A stretch of 64,000 nt of DNA from Emticicia agri (GTDB lineage: Bacteria; Bacteroidota; Bacteroidia; Cytophagales; Spirosomataceae), in assembly GCA_945860265.1 (NCBI GenBank), contig CAMAQF010000002.1, positions 53,094 through 117,093 on the forward strand, read 5' to 3'. A program made the position numbers and the translations under genes. This document shows positions 22,805-30,877 of this stretch, one piece after another. The notes under the pieces are model-generated. The model was not told the DNA's origin. It ran no database searches and worked only from the letters and a program-made list of their open reading frames with translations. How positions within the stretch are numbered: position 1 is the stretch's first letter; every line of letters starts with the position of its first letter.

Positions 22805-25800
22805 ATGAAAAGCACTTCAATCTTCAAATTTACACTTTTTGCTTGCTTTATTTTGCTTTTCGGACAAAACTCCATTGCACAAGGTACTCGTTTGCTTCGG
22901 AATGCCGCTATTAGTTCTTCAAATATTGCCTTTGTGTATGGCGGCGATATTTGGTTGGCAAATCAAGATGGTAGCAATGTAAAACGCCTTACAACCTATC
23001 AAGGTGTGGAGTCAAATCCTCATTTTTCACCAGATGGCAAAACGCTTGCTTTCACTGGTCAATATGATGGCAATACTGATGTTTTTATAGTGTCAATTCA
23101 AGGCGGAGAACCCCAAAGGTTAACTTGGCACCCAGGTGTAGATTTGGTAAAAGGTTGGACTCCCGACGGAGCAAATGTTCTTTTCGCATCGGCCAGAATT
23201 CAAGTACCAAACTCAAGACTTGACCAACTTTGGACTGTTTCGATAAAAGGCGGAATGCCTACACAATTTACTATTCCCAGAGTAGTTGATGGCAAGTACT
23301 CATCTGATAGTAAGCAATTTGTGTACGAAGAAATAGCTCCATGGGAAGATGAATTTAGGAACTATCGTGGCGGACAAAATACGCCATTGCGTATTATCGA
23401 CTTGAAAAGTTTTGCTGTCGAAAAAATGCCTTGGCAAAACAGCCGTGATATTTGCCCTGTCTGGATTGGCAATCAAATTTATTTTCTCTCAGATAGAGAT
23501 TTGGCAATGAATATTTGGTCATACGATACCCAAAAAAAGACTTTGAAACAAATTACTTTTTTCAAAGAATTTGATTGCAAAAATCTCGAAGGAAATAATG
23601 AAACATTGATTTTTGAAAACGGGGGTTATCTGCACAAACTCAAAGTGGGAAGCGATAAACCCGAAAAATTATCTATTACAATCAATGCTGAATTTCCGTG
23701 GGAAAGACCTCACTGGATGAAGGTTGATAAAAATATTAGTTCGATTGCCATTTCGCCAAGTGGCAAAAGATTGGCTGTTTCGGCAAGAGGCGAAGTGATG
23801 ACGATTCCTGCAAAAAAAGGTGATTATCGAAATATTTCTAACAGCACTGGTGCTGCCGACAGAGAGCCTTCGTGGTCGCCGGATGGGAAATATATCTCGT
23901 GGTTTTCTGATGAAGGTGGTGAATATCAATTGATACTTTCTGACCAATTTGGAAAGGAAAAAAAGAAAATCAAACTCAGCAATCCAAGTTTTTATTATAC
24001 GCCACGCTGGTCGCCAGACTCTAAGTATTTGAGCTTTGCTGATGCCGACCGCACCTTATGGATGGTTGAGATAAATACAGGAAAAACCACCAAAATAGAC
24101 AACGAAGGGTTTGCTAATCCGCAGCGTTTGATATACCCTGAGTGGGCTTCTGATTCAAAATGGATTGCTTATACCAAGAGATTGACCAATGAATATGCTG
24201 CAATTTTTGTTTATTCAATCGAACAAAATAAGACTTTTCAAATCACCGATGGTATGTCAGATTGCAACAACCCAGCTTGGGATGCCAGCGGAAAATATAT
24301 TTATTTTTTGGGAAGCACCAATTTTGGAATGAATGTCGGCTGGCTTGATATGTCTGCTTTTGACCATAATATTAGTAGAGCAGTTTATGTTGCAGTGCTT
24401 TCTAAAGAAACCCCTTCGCCCATTGCCCCCGAAAGCGACGATGAGATAATAAAAGCTGATTCTACAAAACTCGGATCTAATAAAGATGAAGCATCAAAAG
24501 CTAAAGTAAAGGAAGTAAAAATAGATTTTGAAGGAATACAAAATAGAATCATTGCCTTAGCAATTCCAGAAAAAAATTATATCTCAATTGAAACAGCTAA
24601 AGATGGAGTGATATTTTTAGGAGAGAAAAAAGACAATGGAAGTTCGATGGTAGTGAGCCGTTATTCTTTGGATAAAAAGAAAGCAGAAGTTATAACAGAA
24701 GACGCTTCGTTTTTTGATGTTTCGGCTGACAAAAGCAAATTGGTTTATTCTACTTCTGTTGGTCAGATTATCATTTCAGATGCTGCAGGAAAACCAAATC
24801 TCGCCGAAGATGCTGTAAAGCTCAGCGATGCTCAGATTTTGATTGACCCAGTTGCCGAAGCAAAGCAGATTTTCAGAGAAGCTTGGCGTTATCAAAGAGA
24901 TTATTTTTATGTAAAAAACGTTCATGGACTTGACATGGGCTGGGCATATAAAACCTACTCAACTTGGATAGATGATGTAAAACACCGCTCAGATTTGACT
25001 TATGTTTTGGATATTTTCAGTGGCGAAACCTCAATCGGCCATTCTTTTGTGCGTGGTGGCGATTTTCCAGAAGTAAAACAAGTGCCAGTCGGAATGTTAG
25101 GAGCAGATTTTGCTATAGAAAACAATCATTTCCGAATAAAGAAAATTTATACTGGGGAAAGTTGGAATCCAACCCTAAAAGCACCTTTGAGTGGACCAGG
25201 AATCAACGTAAAAACTGACGATTATTTATTGGCGGTTGATGGTATTCCGTTAGATGCATCAAAGAATTTATACGCATATTTTGACCAAATGGCAGACAAA
25301 CAAACGACGATAACTGTCAATAGTATTCCAAGTTTTGATAGGGCAAAAGAGATTGTTGTTGTACCTATCAGAAATGAAGGTTTGCTTCGTCAGTATGATT
25401 GGGTGGAGGGCAATCGCAGGAAAGTCGACAAACTCTCAAATGGTCATTTGGCGTATGTTTGGCTGCCAAATACAGGACAAGGTGGTTATAATAATTTCAA
25501 TCGTTACTACTTCGCACAAAAAAATAAAAAAGGGGCAATCATCGACGAAAGATTTAATAGTGGAGGCTCAATTGCTGATTATATTGTAGATTTATTAGCC
25601 CGAGATTTGATGGGATATTTCAATAACCCGATTGGTGATAAGCAAGCATTTACGGCTCCCAATGCTGGTATATTTGGACCAAAAGTAATGTTAATCAACG
25701 AAATGGCAGGTTCGGGCGGAGACATGCTACCTTATATGTTTCAAAAAAGAAAAATCGGGCCACTAGTCGGCACAAAAACCTGGGGAGGCTTGGTCGGAAT

Positions 25801-26065
25801 TTGGGATGTCCCTGCTCTTATCGACGGTGGAACAATTACTGCACCAAGAGGTGGATTTTATAATGTGAATGGGCAATGGGATATAGAGAATATTGGAGTT
25901 TCGCCCGATATTACTGTTGAGCAAGACCCAAAATTAGTCAACGAAGGACACGACCCTCAACTCGAAAAAGCAGTAGAAGTTGCCCTTGATTTATTAAAAA
26001 CCCAAAGCACCAAACTATTACCTCAACCTGCCGACCCAATAAGAGTTTTGAGACCTAAGAAGTAG
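22805..26065 (+). CDS. Tricorn-like S41 protease, exported
   Basis: The protein has 1086 residues and a signal peptide (FTLFACFILLFGQNSIAQ, cleaved near residue 26). An N-terminal beta-propeller of WD40/TolB-like blades (SNPHFSPDGKTLAFTG, DREPSWSPDGKYISWF, YTPRWSPDSKYLSF) covers about residues 30-520. A second, degenerate region leads to the tricorn core domain, a PDZ-like segment (about 760-850) and the S41 serine-protease domain. There RFNSGGSIADY and NEMAGSGGDMLPY hold the oxyanion and catalytic Ser near residue 968. It is expected to degrade peptides in the periplasm or envelope. Confidence 0.92.
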   Translation: MKSTSIFKFTLFACFILLFGQNSIAQGTRLLRNAAISSSNIAFVYGGDIWLANQDGSNVKRLTTYQGVESNPHFSPDGKTLAFTGQYDGNTDVFIVSIQGGEPQRLTWHPGVDLVKGWTPDGANVLFASARIQVPNSRLDQLWTVSIKGGMPTQFTIPRVVDGKYSSDSKQFVYEEIAPWEDEFRNYRGGQNTPLRIIDLKSFAVEKMPWQNSRDICPVWIGNQIYFLSDRDLAMNIWSYDTQKKTLKQITFFKEFDCKNLEGNNETLIFENGGYLHKLKVGSDKPEKLSITINAEFPWERPHWMKVDKNISSIAISPSGKRLAVSARGEVMTIPAKKGDYRNISNSTGAADREPSWSPDGKYISWFSDEGGEYQLILSDQFGKEKKKIKLSNPSFYYTPRWSPDSKYLSFADADRTLWMVEINTGKTTKIDNEGFANPQRLIYPEWASDSKWIAYTKRLTNEYAAIFVYSIEQNKTFQITDGMSDCNNPAWDASGKYIYFLGSTNFGMNVGWLDMSAFDHNISRAVYVAVLSKETPSPIAPESDDEIIKADSTKLGSNKDEASKAKVKEVKIDFEGIQNRIIALAIPEKNYISIETAKDGVIFLGEKKDNGSSMVVSRYSLDKKKAEVITEDASFFDVSADKSKLVYSTSVGQIIISDAAGKPNLAEDAVKLSDAQILIDPVAEAKQIFREAWRYQRDYFYVKNVHGLDMGWAYKTYSTWIDDVKHRSDLTYVLDIFSGETSIGHSFVRGGDFPEVKQVPVGMLGADFAIENNHFRIKKIYTGESWNPTLKAPLSGPGINVKTDDYLLAVDGIPLDASKNLYAYFDQMADKQTTITVNSIPSFDRAKEIVVVPIRNEGLLRQYDWVEGNRRKVDKLSNGHLAYVWLPNTGQGGYNNFNRYYFAQKNKKGAIIDERFNSGGSIADYIVDLLARDLMGYFNNPIGDKQAFTAPNAGIFGPKVMLINEMAGSGGDMLPYMFQKRKIGPLVGTKTWGGLVGIWDVPALIDGGTITAPRGGFYNVNGQWDIENIGVSPDITVEQDPKLVNEGHDPQLEKAVEVALDLLKTQSTKLLPQPADPIRVLRPKK

Positions 26066-26153
26066 ATTTTATAAACGCTAAAAATTGTTTTTCAATCCTT
26101 ACTTTGCGAAGATTCTTCTCAAAGTAAGGGTTAAATTTATTTCAAAATCTACT

Positions 26154-27416
26154 ATGTCCGCTCCACTCGCCGAAAGATTACGCCCCAAGAAATTAGACGA
26201 ATACATCGGGCAAGAACATATTTTAGGTAAAAATAAGCCTCTTCGCACTGCCATTGAGGCCAACCTTGTGCCTTCGATGATTTTGTGGGGGCCGCCTGGC
26301 ACTGGCAAAACTACGCTTGCTTTGCTCATTGCCGAAGCCACCAAACGCCAGTTTCATCAACTCAATGCCGTGAGTTCGGGTGTAAAAGAATTGCGTGAAG
26401 TTATCAGTAAGGCTTCTGGTCTCTTCCCTCCTATTGTATTTATCGACGAAATTCATCGTTATAACAAATCTCAACAAGATTCATTACTGACGGCCGTCGA
26501 AAAAGGACATATTACCCTCATTGGTGCAACGACCGAAAATCCATCTTTTGAGCTAAATAGTGCCGTGCTTTCTCGGTGTCAGGTTTATGTTTTAGAGGCT
26601 TTTGGTGAAAAAGAACTAAAAGAATTGACCAACAGGGCTTTGCGAGAGGATATAATTTTGAAAGAAAAGGATATCAAAGTAGAGTCGTATGATGCACTTA
26701 TGCGGGTTTCGGGAGGTGATGGACGAAAATTGCTAAATCTTTTGGAATTGATTACATTTTCATATCCACCCGCTGCTCCGATAATTATAAATGATGATTT
26801 AGTTGAAGAGGTTGCTCAACGAAATATTGCTCGCTACGACAAATCGGGCGAACAGCATTATGATATTATTTCGGCATTTATCAAATCGCTGCGTGGCTCT
26901 GACCCCAACGCCGCACTTTATTGGATGGCTCGCATGATAGTTGCTGGCGAAGACCCCGAATTTATTGCCCGAAGAATGTTGATTTTGGCCTCTGAAGATA
27001 TTGGCAATGCCAATCCAACGGCCATAATTATGGCCAATAATTGTATGCAAGCCGTAAAGGTAATTGGTTATCCTGAATGTAGAATTATTCTTTCGCAAAC
27101 GGCTATTTATTTGGCAACTTCTCCCAAATCAAATGCTTCTTACGCTGCCATTGATGCAGCAATGGCTCTGGCCGAAAAAACTTCTCATTTGTCAGTTCCG
27201 CTGGCTCTCCGAAACGCTCCAACAAAGTTGATGAAACAAATCGGTTATGGCAAGAACTACCAATATTCACACAATTATGAAGGGAATTTTGCCAAACAGA
27301 ACTTTTTACCCGATGAATTAAAAGGCACAAAACTTTACGAGCCAAGCAATAATGCCCGTGAAAATGAAATCAGAAAACAACTGCAAACTTGGTGGGCTGA
27401 GTGGTATGGGTATTAA
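26154..27416 (+). CDS. rarA: Replication-associated recombination protein A (MgsA/RarA ATPase)
   Basis: The protein has about 420 residues from the ATG at 26154; the frame opens at a TTG at 26085, but MSAPLAERLRPKKLDEYIGQ is the usual start. AAA+ motifs are WGPPGTGKTTLALLIA (Walker A), VFIDEIHRYNKSQQD (Walker B), GATTENPSFELN (sensor 1) and GGDGRKLLNLLE (sensor 2). The C-terminal tetramerisation domain follows (SEDIGNANPTAI, MDAALALAEKT-like sequence, KLMKQIGYGKNYQYSHNY). RarA acts at stalled replication forks with the clamp-loader family. It starts 88 bp after the protease gene, possibly as one transcript. Confidence 0.95.
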   Translation: MSAPLAERLRPKKLDEYIGQEHILGKNKPLRTAIEANLVPSMILWGPPGTGKTTLALLIAEATKRQFHQLNAVSSGVKELREVISKASGLFPPIVFIDEIHRYNKSQQDSLLTAVEKGHITLIGATTENPSFELNSAVLSRCQVYVLEAFGEKELKELTNRALREDIILKEKDIKVESYDALMRVSGGDGRKLLNLLELITFSYPPAAPIIINDDLVEEVAQRNIARYDKSGEQHYDIISAFIKSLRGSDPNAALYWMARMIVAGEDPEFIARRMLILASEDIGNANPTAIIMANNCMQAVKVIGYPECRIILSQTAIYLATSPKSNASYAAIDAAMALAEKTSHLSVPLALRNAPTKLMKQIGYGKNYQYSHNYEGNFAKQNFLPDELKGTKLYEPSNNARENEIRKQLQTWWAEWYGY

Positions 27417-27425
27417 GTAGTCCTC

Positions 27426-27513
27426 GGTCAATAGTTGACAAGTTCGCTTAAAATAATAATCTACTGGACAGATATTTAGCTATTTGCAAATTAGTCGATT
27501 AATATTATCCTAT
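27426..27513. repeat. Dispersed ~90-bp intergenic repeat, copy B
   Basis: Homologous to 14614-14704, with the conserved blocks gacaagttcgctta, gacagatattta and gtcgattaatattatcctat. It fills the gap between the convergent rarA and LacI-type genes. Confidence 0.75.
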
Positions 27514-27516
27514 TTA

Positions 27517-28563
27517 TTAATTAAAAACTGAACTCTTCCTCACTACCATTTCCGTAGGAATCTTAATCGTACGAAATTGCTCGATGTTTTGAGACTTTCT
27601 TTCTATCGAATCTAGTAATAATTCGGCTGCCGTTTGACCTATTTCGAAGGCGGGTTGAACGACCGTACTCAAAGATGGTGCTAATAAGTGAGCAACTTTT
27701 AGATTCGTAAAACCGATAAAAGAAAGTTGCTCAGGAATCAAAATGCCTTGCTCTTTTATCTCAGAAAAACAGTCTAAAGCTAATCTATCACTTGTCGTAA
27801 AAATAGCATCAGGCTTTTGATTTTCTAATAAATCTCCGACTAGTTTTTTCACCTCTTCCGCTCCAAAACCACAATATTTCACCAACGATTCATCATATAA
27901 AATACTGTATTTCTCAAGTGCGGCTTTATAGCCTGCCAAACGCTCTTTAGTAATTGATAGCAATGAAGGGCTTGCGATATGAGCAATCCGTCGGCGACCC
28001 GATAAAATTAAATGCTCAGTTGCTTTAAATGCCCCATCAAAATTATCAGCAACCACTTTATGGGCTTCAATTTTATCCGAAACTCTATCAAACAATACAA
28101 AAGGGAGCTTTTTTTGTTGAATTTCTTGCAGGTGTATGACATCGTTTGTTTGGCCAGAAAGAGAAATCAACAATCCATCTACTTTTCGAGCAATGATGTG
28201 CTGAATATTTATTACTTCACGCTGATACGACTCATGACTCTGAAAAATAACTACGTGATAGCCTCGTTTATTGGCCACATCTTCGATACCATTGATAGCT
28301 TGCGAGAAAAAATGATTGGCAATTTCCGGTACAATTACACCAATAGCCCGACTCTTATTTTCTTTCAAGCTTAGGGCAATCGGATTAGGCGAATAGTTAA
28401 CTTTTTCGGCATATTCCATCACTAATCGCTTCGTTTCAGCGTTGATTTCATAACTTCCTCGCAAAGCCCTCGATACTGTTGAAGTAGATAGGTTTAAGAC
28501 TTTTGCAATATCTTTTATAGTAACTGTTTCCAAACTTCCAATCTTATTAAAGTACAATTTCAC
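27517..28563 (-). CDS. LacI-family transcriptional regulator of the kdu genes
   Basis: The protein has 348 residues. The N-terminal helix-turn-helix TIKDIAKVLNLSTSTVSRAL (about residues 15-34) carries the LacI recognition helix, and RGSYEINAET leads to the hinge. The periplasmic-binding-like domain begins AIGVIVPEIANHFFSQAI and includes DGLLISLSGQTND and PDAIFTTSDRLALDC. The first residues, MKLYFNKIGSLE, precede the normal domain start, so a slightly later start is possible. It is divergent from kduD, with a candidate operator between them, so uronate control (KdgR-like role) is inferred from position. Confidence 0.9.
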   Translation of the reverse strand: MKLYFNKIGSLETVTIKDIAKVLNLSTSTVSRALRGSYEINAETKRLVMEYAEKVNYSPNPIALSLKENKSRAIGVIVPEIANHFFSQAINGIEDVANKRGYHVVIFQSHESYQREVINIQHIIARKVDGLLISLSGQTNDVIHLQEIQQKKLPFVLFDRVSDKIEAHKVVADNFDGAFKATEHLILSGRRRIAHIASPSLLSITKERLAGYKAALEKYSILYDESLVKYCGFGAEEVKKLVGDLLENQKPDAIFTTSDRLALDCFSEIKEQGILIPEQLSFIGFTNLKVAHLLAPSLSTVVQPAFEIGQTAAELLLDSIERKSQNIEQFRTIKIPTEMVVRKSSVFN

Positions 28564-28659
28564 CCCTTACACTTTCGACATAATATACACATAAAAATAA
28601 GCCGTTTAAACCAAATATCAAAGTATATTTCAATCAGAATAATTCAAAAGTGAGTTTTG

Positions 28660-28682
28660 ACAACGTTCCCGACAACGATTGC
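28660..28682. promoter_or_regulatory. Candidate LacI-type operator in the kdu divergent region
   Basis: acaacgttcccgacaacgat contains the AACGTT core common to LacI-family sites, a second ACAACG repeat and an imperfect CAACGTT/AACGATTG inversion. It lies about 100 bp before the LacI-type regulator and 150 bp before kduD. Functional assignment is an inference. Confidence 0.35.
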
Positions 28683-28830
28683 ATAAAGATAGTCTGAAAA
28701 ATACTTGCTCATAAAATATTCTTGTTGCATCTTGTAAAAATTAAATATCAACAACAATAAATAATAAAAATACTTTTCAAGGAATTTTACCTATTTTAGT
28801 CATTATTATACAAAAATATAAAATCGATAA

Positions 28831-29586
28831 ATGTTTAGTTTAAAAGGAAAAATCGCACTCGTAACAGGCTGCAGCAAAGGCATTGGAAAAGACATTGTTA
28901 TTGGTTTAGCAGAAGCAGGTGCCGACATCATTGGAGTTTCGGCAAATATCGAGCTAAATGGTAGTCAAGTAGAGAAAGAAGTAACAGCACTTGGTCGTAC
29001 CTTCAAAGCCTATCAAGCTGATTTCAGCGACCGTGATAGCCTTAATGTATTTATTGGAAAAGTGAAAAATGATTTTCCTATAATTGACATTCTGATTAAT
29101 AACGCCGGCACAATCATGCGTATGCCAGCCGCCGAGCATCCTGACGAATATTGGGATAGAGTAATGGCCATTAATATTGATTCACAGTTTATATTGGCTC
29201 GTGAAATCGGCCGAGATATGATTGCCCGTGGCTCAGGAAAAATCATTTTCACGGCATCATTACTAACTTTTCAAGGTGGAATCAACGTGCCAAGCTACGC
29301 AGCCAGCAAAGGAGCAATAGGTAGTTTAGTAAAAGCATTGGCCAACGAATGGGCAGGAAAAGGCGTAAACGTCAATGCAATTGCTCCAGGCTACATTGCC
29401 ACTGATAATACAGAAGCACTCAGAAACGACCCCGAACGCAGTTCTTCGATTTTGGCGAGAATTCCAGCAGGTCGTTGGGGTGAAACACAAGATTTCAAAG
29501 GTCCGGCAGTATTTTTGGCCTCTTCGGCATCGGATTATGTACACGGAACAATCTTGACCGTTGATGGCGGTTGGATGGGGAGATAA
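28831..29586 (+). CDS. kduD: 2-dehydro-3-deoxy-D-gluconate 5-dehydrogenase
   Basis: The 251-residue short-chain dehydrogenase interconverts 2,5-diketo-3-deoxygluconate and 2-keto-3-deoxygluconate with NAD(H), in pectin and uronate breakdown. Motifs are ALVTGCSKGIGKDI (TGxxxGxG cofactor loop, residues 9-22), INNAGTI (NNAG, about 89-95), and YAASKGAIGSLVKALANEW (catalytic YxxxK, about 155-173) with the Ser about 12 residues before. The IARIPAGRWGETQDF tail and the adjacent kduI identify it as KduD rather than another SDR. Confidence 0.93.
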   Translation: MFSLKGKIALVTGCSKGIGKDIVIGLAEAGADIIGVSANIELNGSQVEKEVTALGRTFKAYQADFSDRDSLNVFIGKVKNDFPIIDILINNAGTIMRMPAAEHPDEYWDRVMAINIDSQFILAREIGRDMIARGSGKIIFTASLLTFQGGINVPSYAASKGAIGSLVKALANEWAGKGVNVNAIAPGYIATDNTEALRNDPERSSSILARIPAGRWGETQDFKGPAVFLASSASDYVHGTILTVDGGWMGR

Positions 29587-29697
29587 AGCCCAGTGGCGTC
29601 GAACTTTCCTAGCTCTTAAAGGTGTGCTTAATGTCACTTAACAATAATACTAATTAGATAATCAATAAAAAAGTCCCCCTTAAAGACTTAAAAGTTT

Positions 29698-30528
29698 ATG
29701 CAAACGAGATACGAAAGTAGTCCAAAAGAAACAGCAGGAATGAATACTGCCGAATTACGTAATAATTTTTTGATGGAAACATTGTTTTCAATTAATCAAA
29801 TCCATCTTACCTATTCTCACTACGACCGCATGATTTTGGGCGGAGTAATGCCAACAACCGAAACCTTAACTCTTGGTACTTACGAAGATTTAAAGTCAGA
29901 ATTTTTTCTTGAAAGAAGAGAATTGGGTATCATCAATGTAGCTGGCGATGGAAAAATAACAGTTGATGGACAAGAATATCTTTTAAACAAATTAGATTGT
30001 TTGTACATAGGTCGAGGTGCAAAAAATATAACATTTAGTAGCATCAATGCTGAAAACTCGGCTAAATTCTTTATTCTTTCTTGCCCAGCTCATAAAGAAT
30101 ACCCAACTCAGTTAATGACAAAAGAAGCTTCTACACCTGCACAAATGGGAGCAGTAGAAACGGCCAATCAGCGTACAATTTATAAATACATTCACCTTGA
30201 TGGTATCAAAAGCTGTCAGTTGGTGATGGGGCTAACTATTTTGCAAAACGGAAGTGTTTGGAATACAATGCCATCGCATACGCACGACCGTCGGATGGAA
30301 GTTTACTGCTACTTCGATGTACAAAAAGGGCAAGGCGTGCTACACTTAATGGGTCAACCACAAGAAACCCGTCATTTATGGGTGAGCAATCATCAAGCTA
30401 TTATTTCACCTCCGTGGTCGATTCACTCAGGTTGCGGCACTACCAACTATTCGTTTATTTGGGGTATGGCTGGCGAAAATCAGTCATTTGCTGATATGGA
30501 TTTCGTAGCGATTAATGAGTTAAGGTAA
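29698..30528 (+). CDS. kduI: 5-dehydro-4-deoxy-D-glucuronate isomerase
   Basis: The 276-residue enzyme (usual length about 278) isomerises 5-keto-4-deoxyuronate to 2,5-diketo-3-deoxygluconate, the step before KduD. It is a bicupin. MQTRYESSPKETAGMNTAEL is the typical start. The zinc-site region MPSHTHDRRMEVYCYF (His-His-Glu, about residues 197-212) and SIHSGCGTTNYSFIWGMAGE near the end are diagnostic. It lies 111 bp after kduD on the same strand, so one operon is likely. Confidence 0.96.
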   Translation: MQTRYESSPKETAGMNTAELRNNFLMETLFSINQIHLTYSHYDRMILGGVMPTTETLTLGTYEDLKSEFFLERRELGIINVAGDGKITVDGQEYLLNKLDCLYIGRGAKNITFSSINAENSAKFFILSCPAHKEYPTQLMTKEASTPAQMGAVETANQRTIYKYIHLDGIKSCQLVMGLTILQNGSVWNTMPSHTHDRRMEVYCYFDVQKGQGVLHLMGQPQETRHLWVSNHQAIISPPWSIHSGCGTTNYSFIWGMAGENQSFADMDFVAINELR

Positions 30529-30589
30529 GAAATGAGACATGAGACGGTTCTCCGTAGCGATAAAACACTAAAATCAAAAAGTTACATTA

Positions 30590-30622
30590 TTTCAATTTGT
30601 CGGTTAATATTGTCCTTTTACT
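30590..30622. repeat. Partial copy of the dispersed repeat
   Basis: ttcaatttgtcggttaat and attgtccttttacttatt match the final third of the repeat at 14614-14704 with a few changes; the left part is absent. Confidence 0.45.
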
Positions 30623-30661
30623 TATTATAATCAACACGTTATAAACGTTTTAACACTATAA

Positions 30662-30799
30662 ATGTCCATTAATCCATTATTGAAGATAATGGGTAATAAA
30701 TCCGATGGTGTTAAATTACTAAACTCCAATACGAAAAAAGGAAAGAAAGTTATTGAATTTGGTGTTGGTATGAAGAGAAAAGTTGTGAGCAAAAAATAA
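30662..30799 (+). CDS. Possible small basic protein (45 residues)
   Basis: ATG at 30662 opens 45 codons (MSINPLLKIMGNKSDGVKLL...KRKVVSKK) ending TAA at 30797-30799. The product is strongly basic, with a GVGMKRKV stretch near the end. It lies downstream of kduI and just before a REP-like palindrome. I recognise no family. It may be a real small gene or chance. Confidence 0.3.
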   Translation: MSINPLLKIMGNKSDGVKLLNSNTKKGKKVIEFGVGMKRKVVSKK

Positions 30800-30809
30800 A
30801 ACAAATTTT

Positions 30810-30838
30810 GTAGGAACGTCCAAATTGGACGTTCCTAC
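30810..30838 (+). repeat. REP-like palindrome, copy 2
   Basis: gtaggaacgtccaa and ttggacgttcctac form a perfect 14-bp inverted repeat around one A, starting with GTAG on both strands. The same element without its outer pairs on one side is at 14169-14195. Confidence 0.8.
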
Positions 30839-30877
30839 TTTAAAATCTTTAAATACTAATTGTTTTTAAGTTCATCT

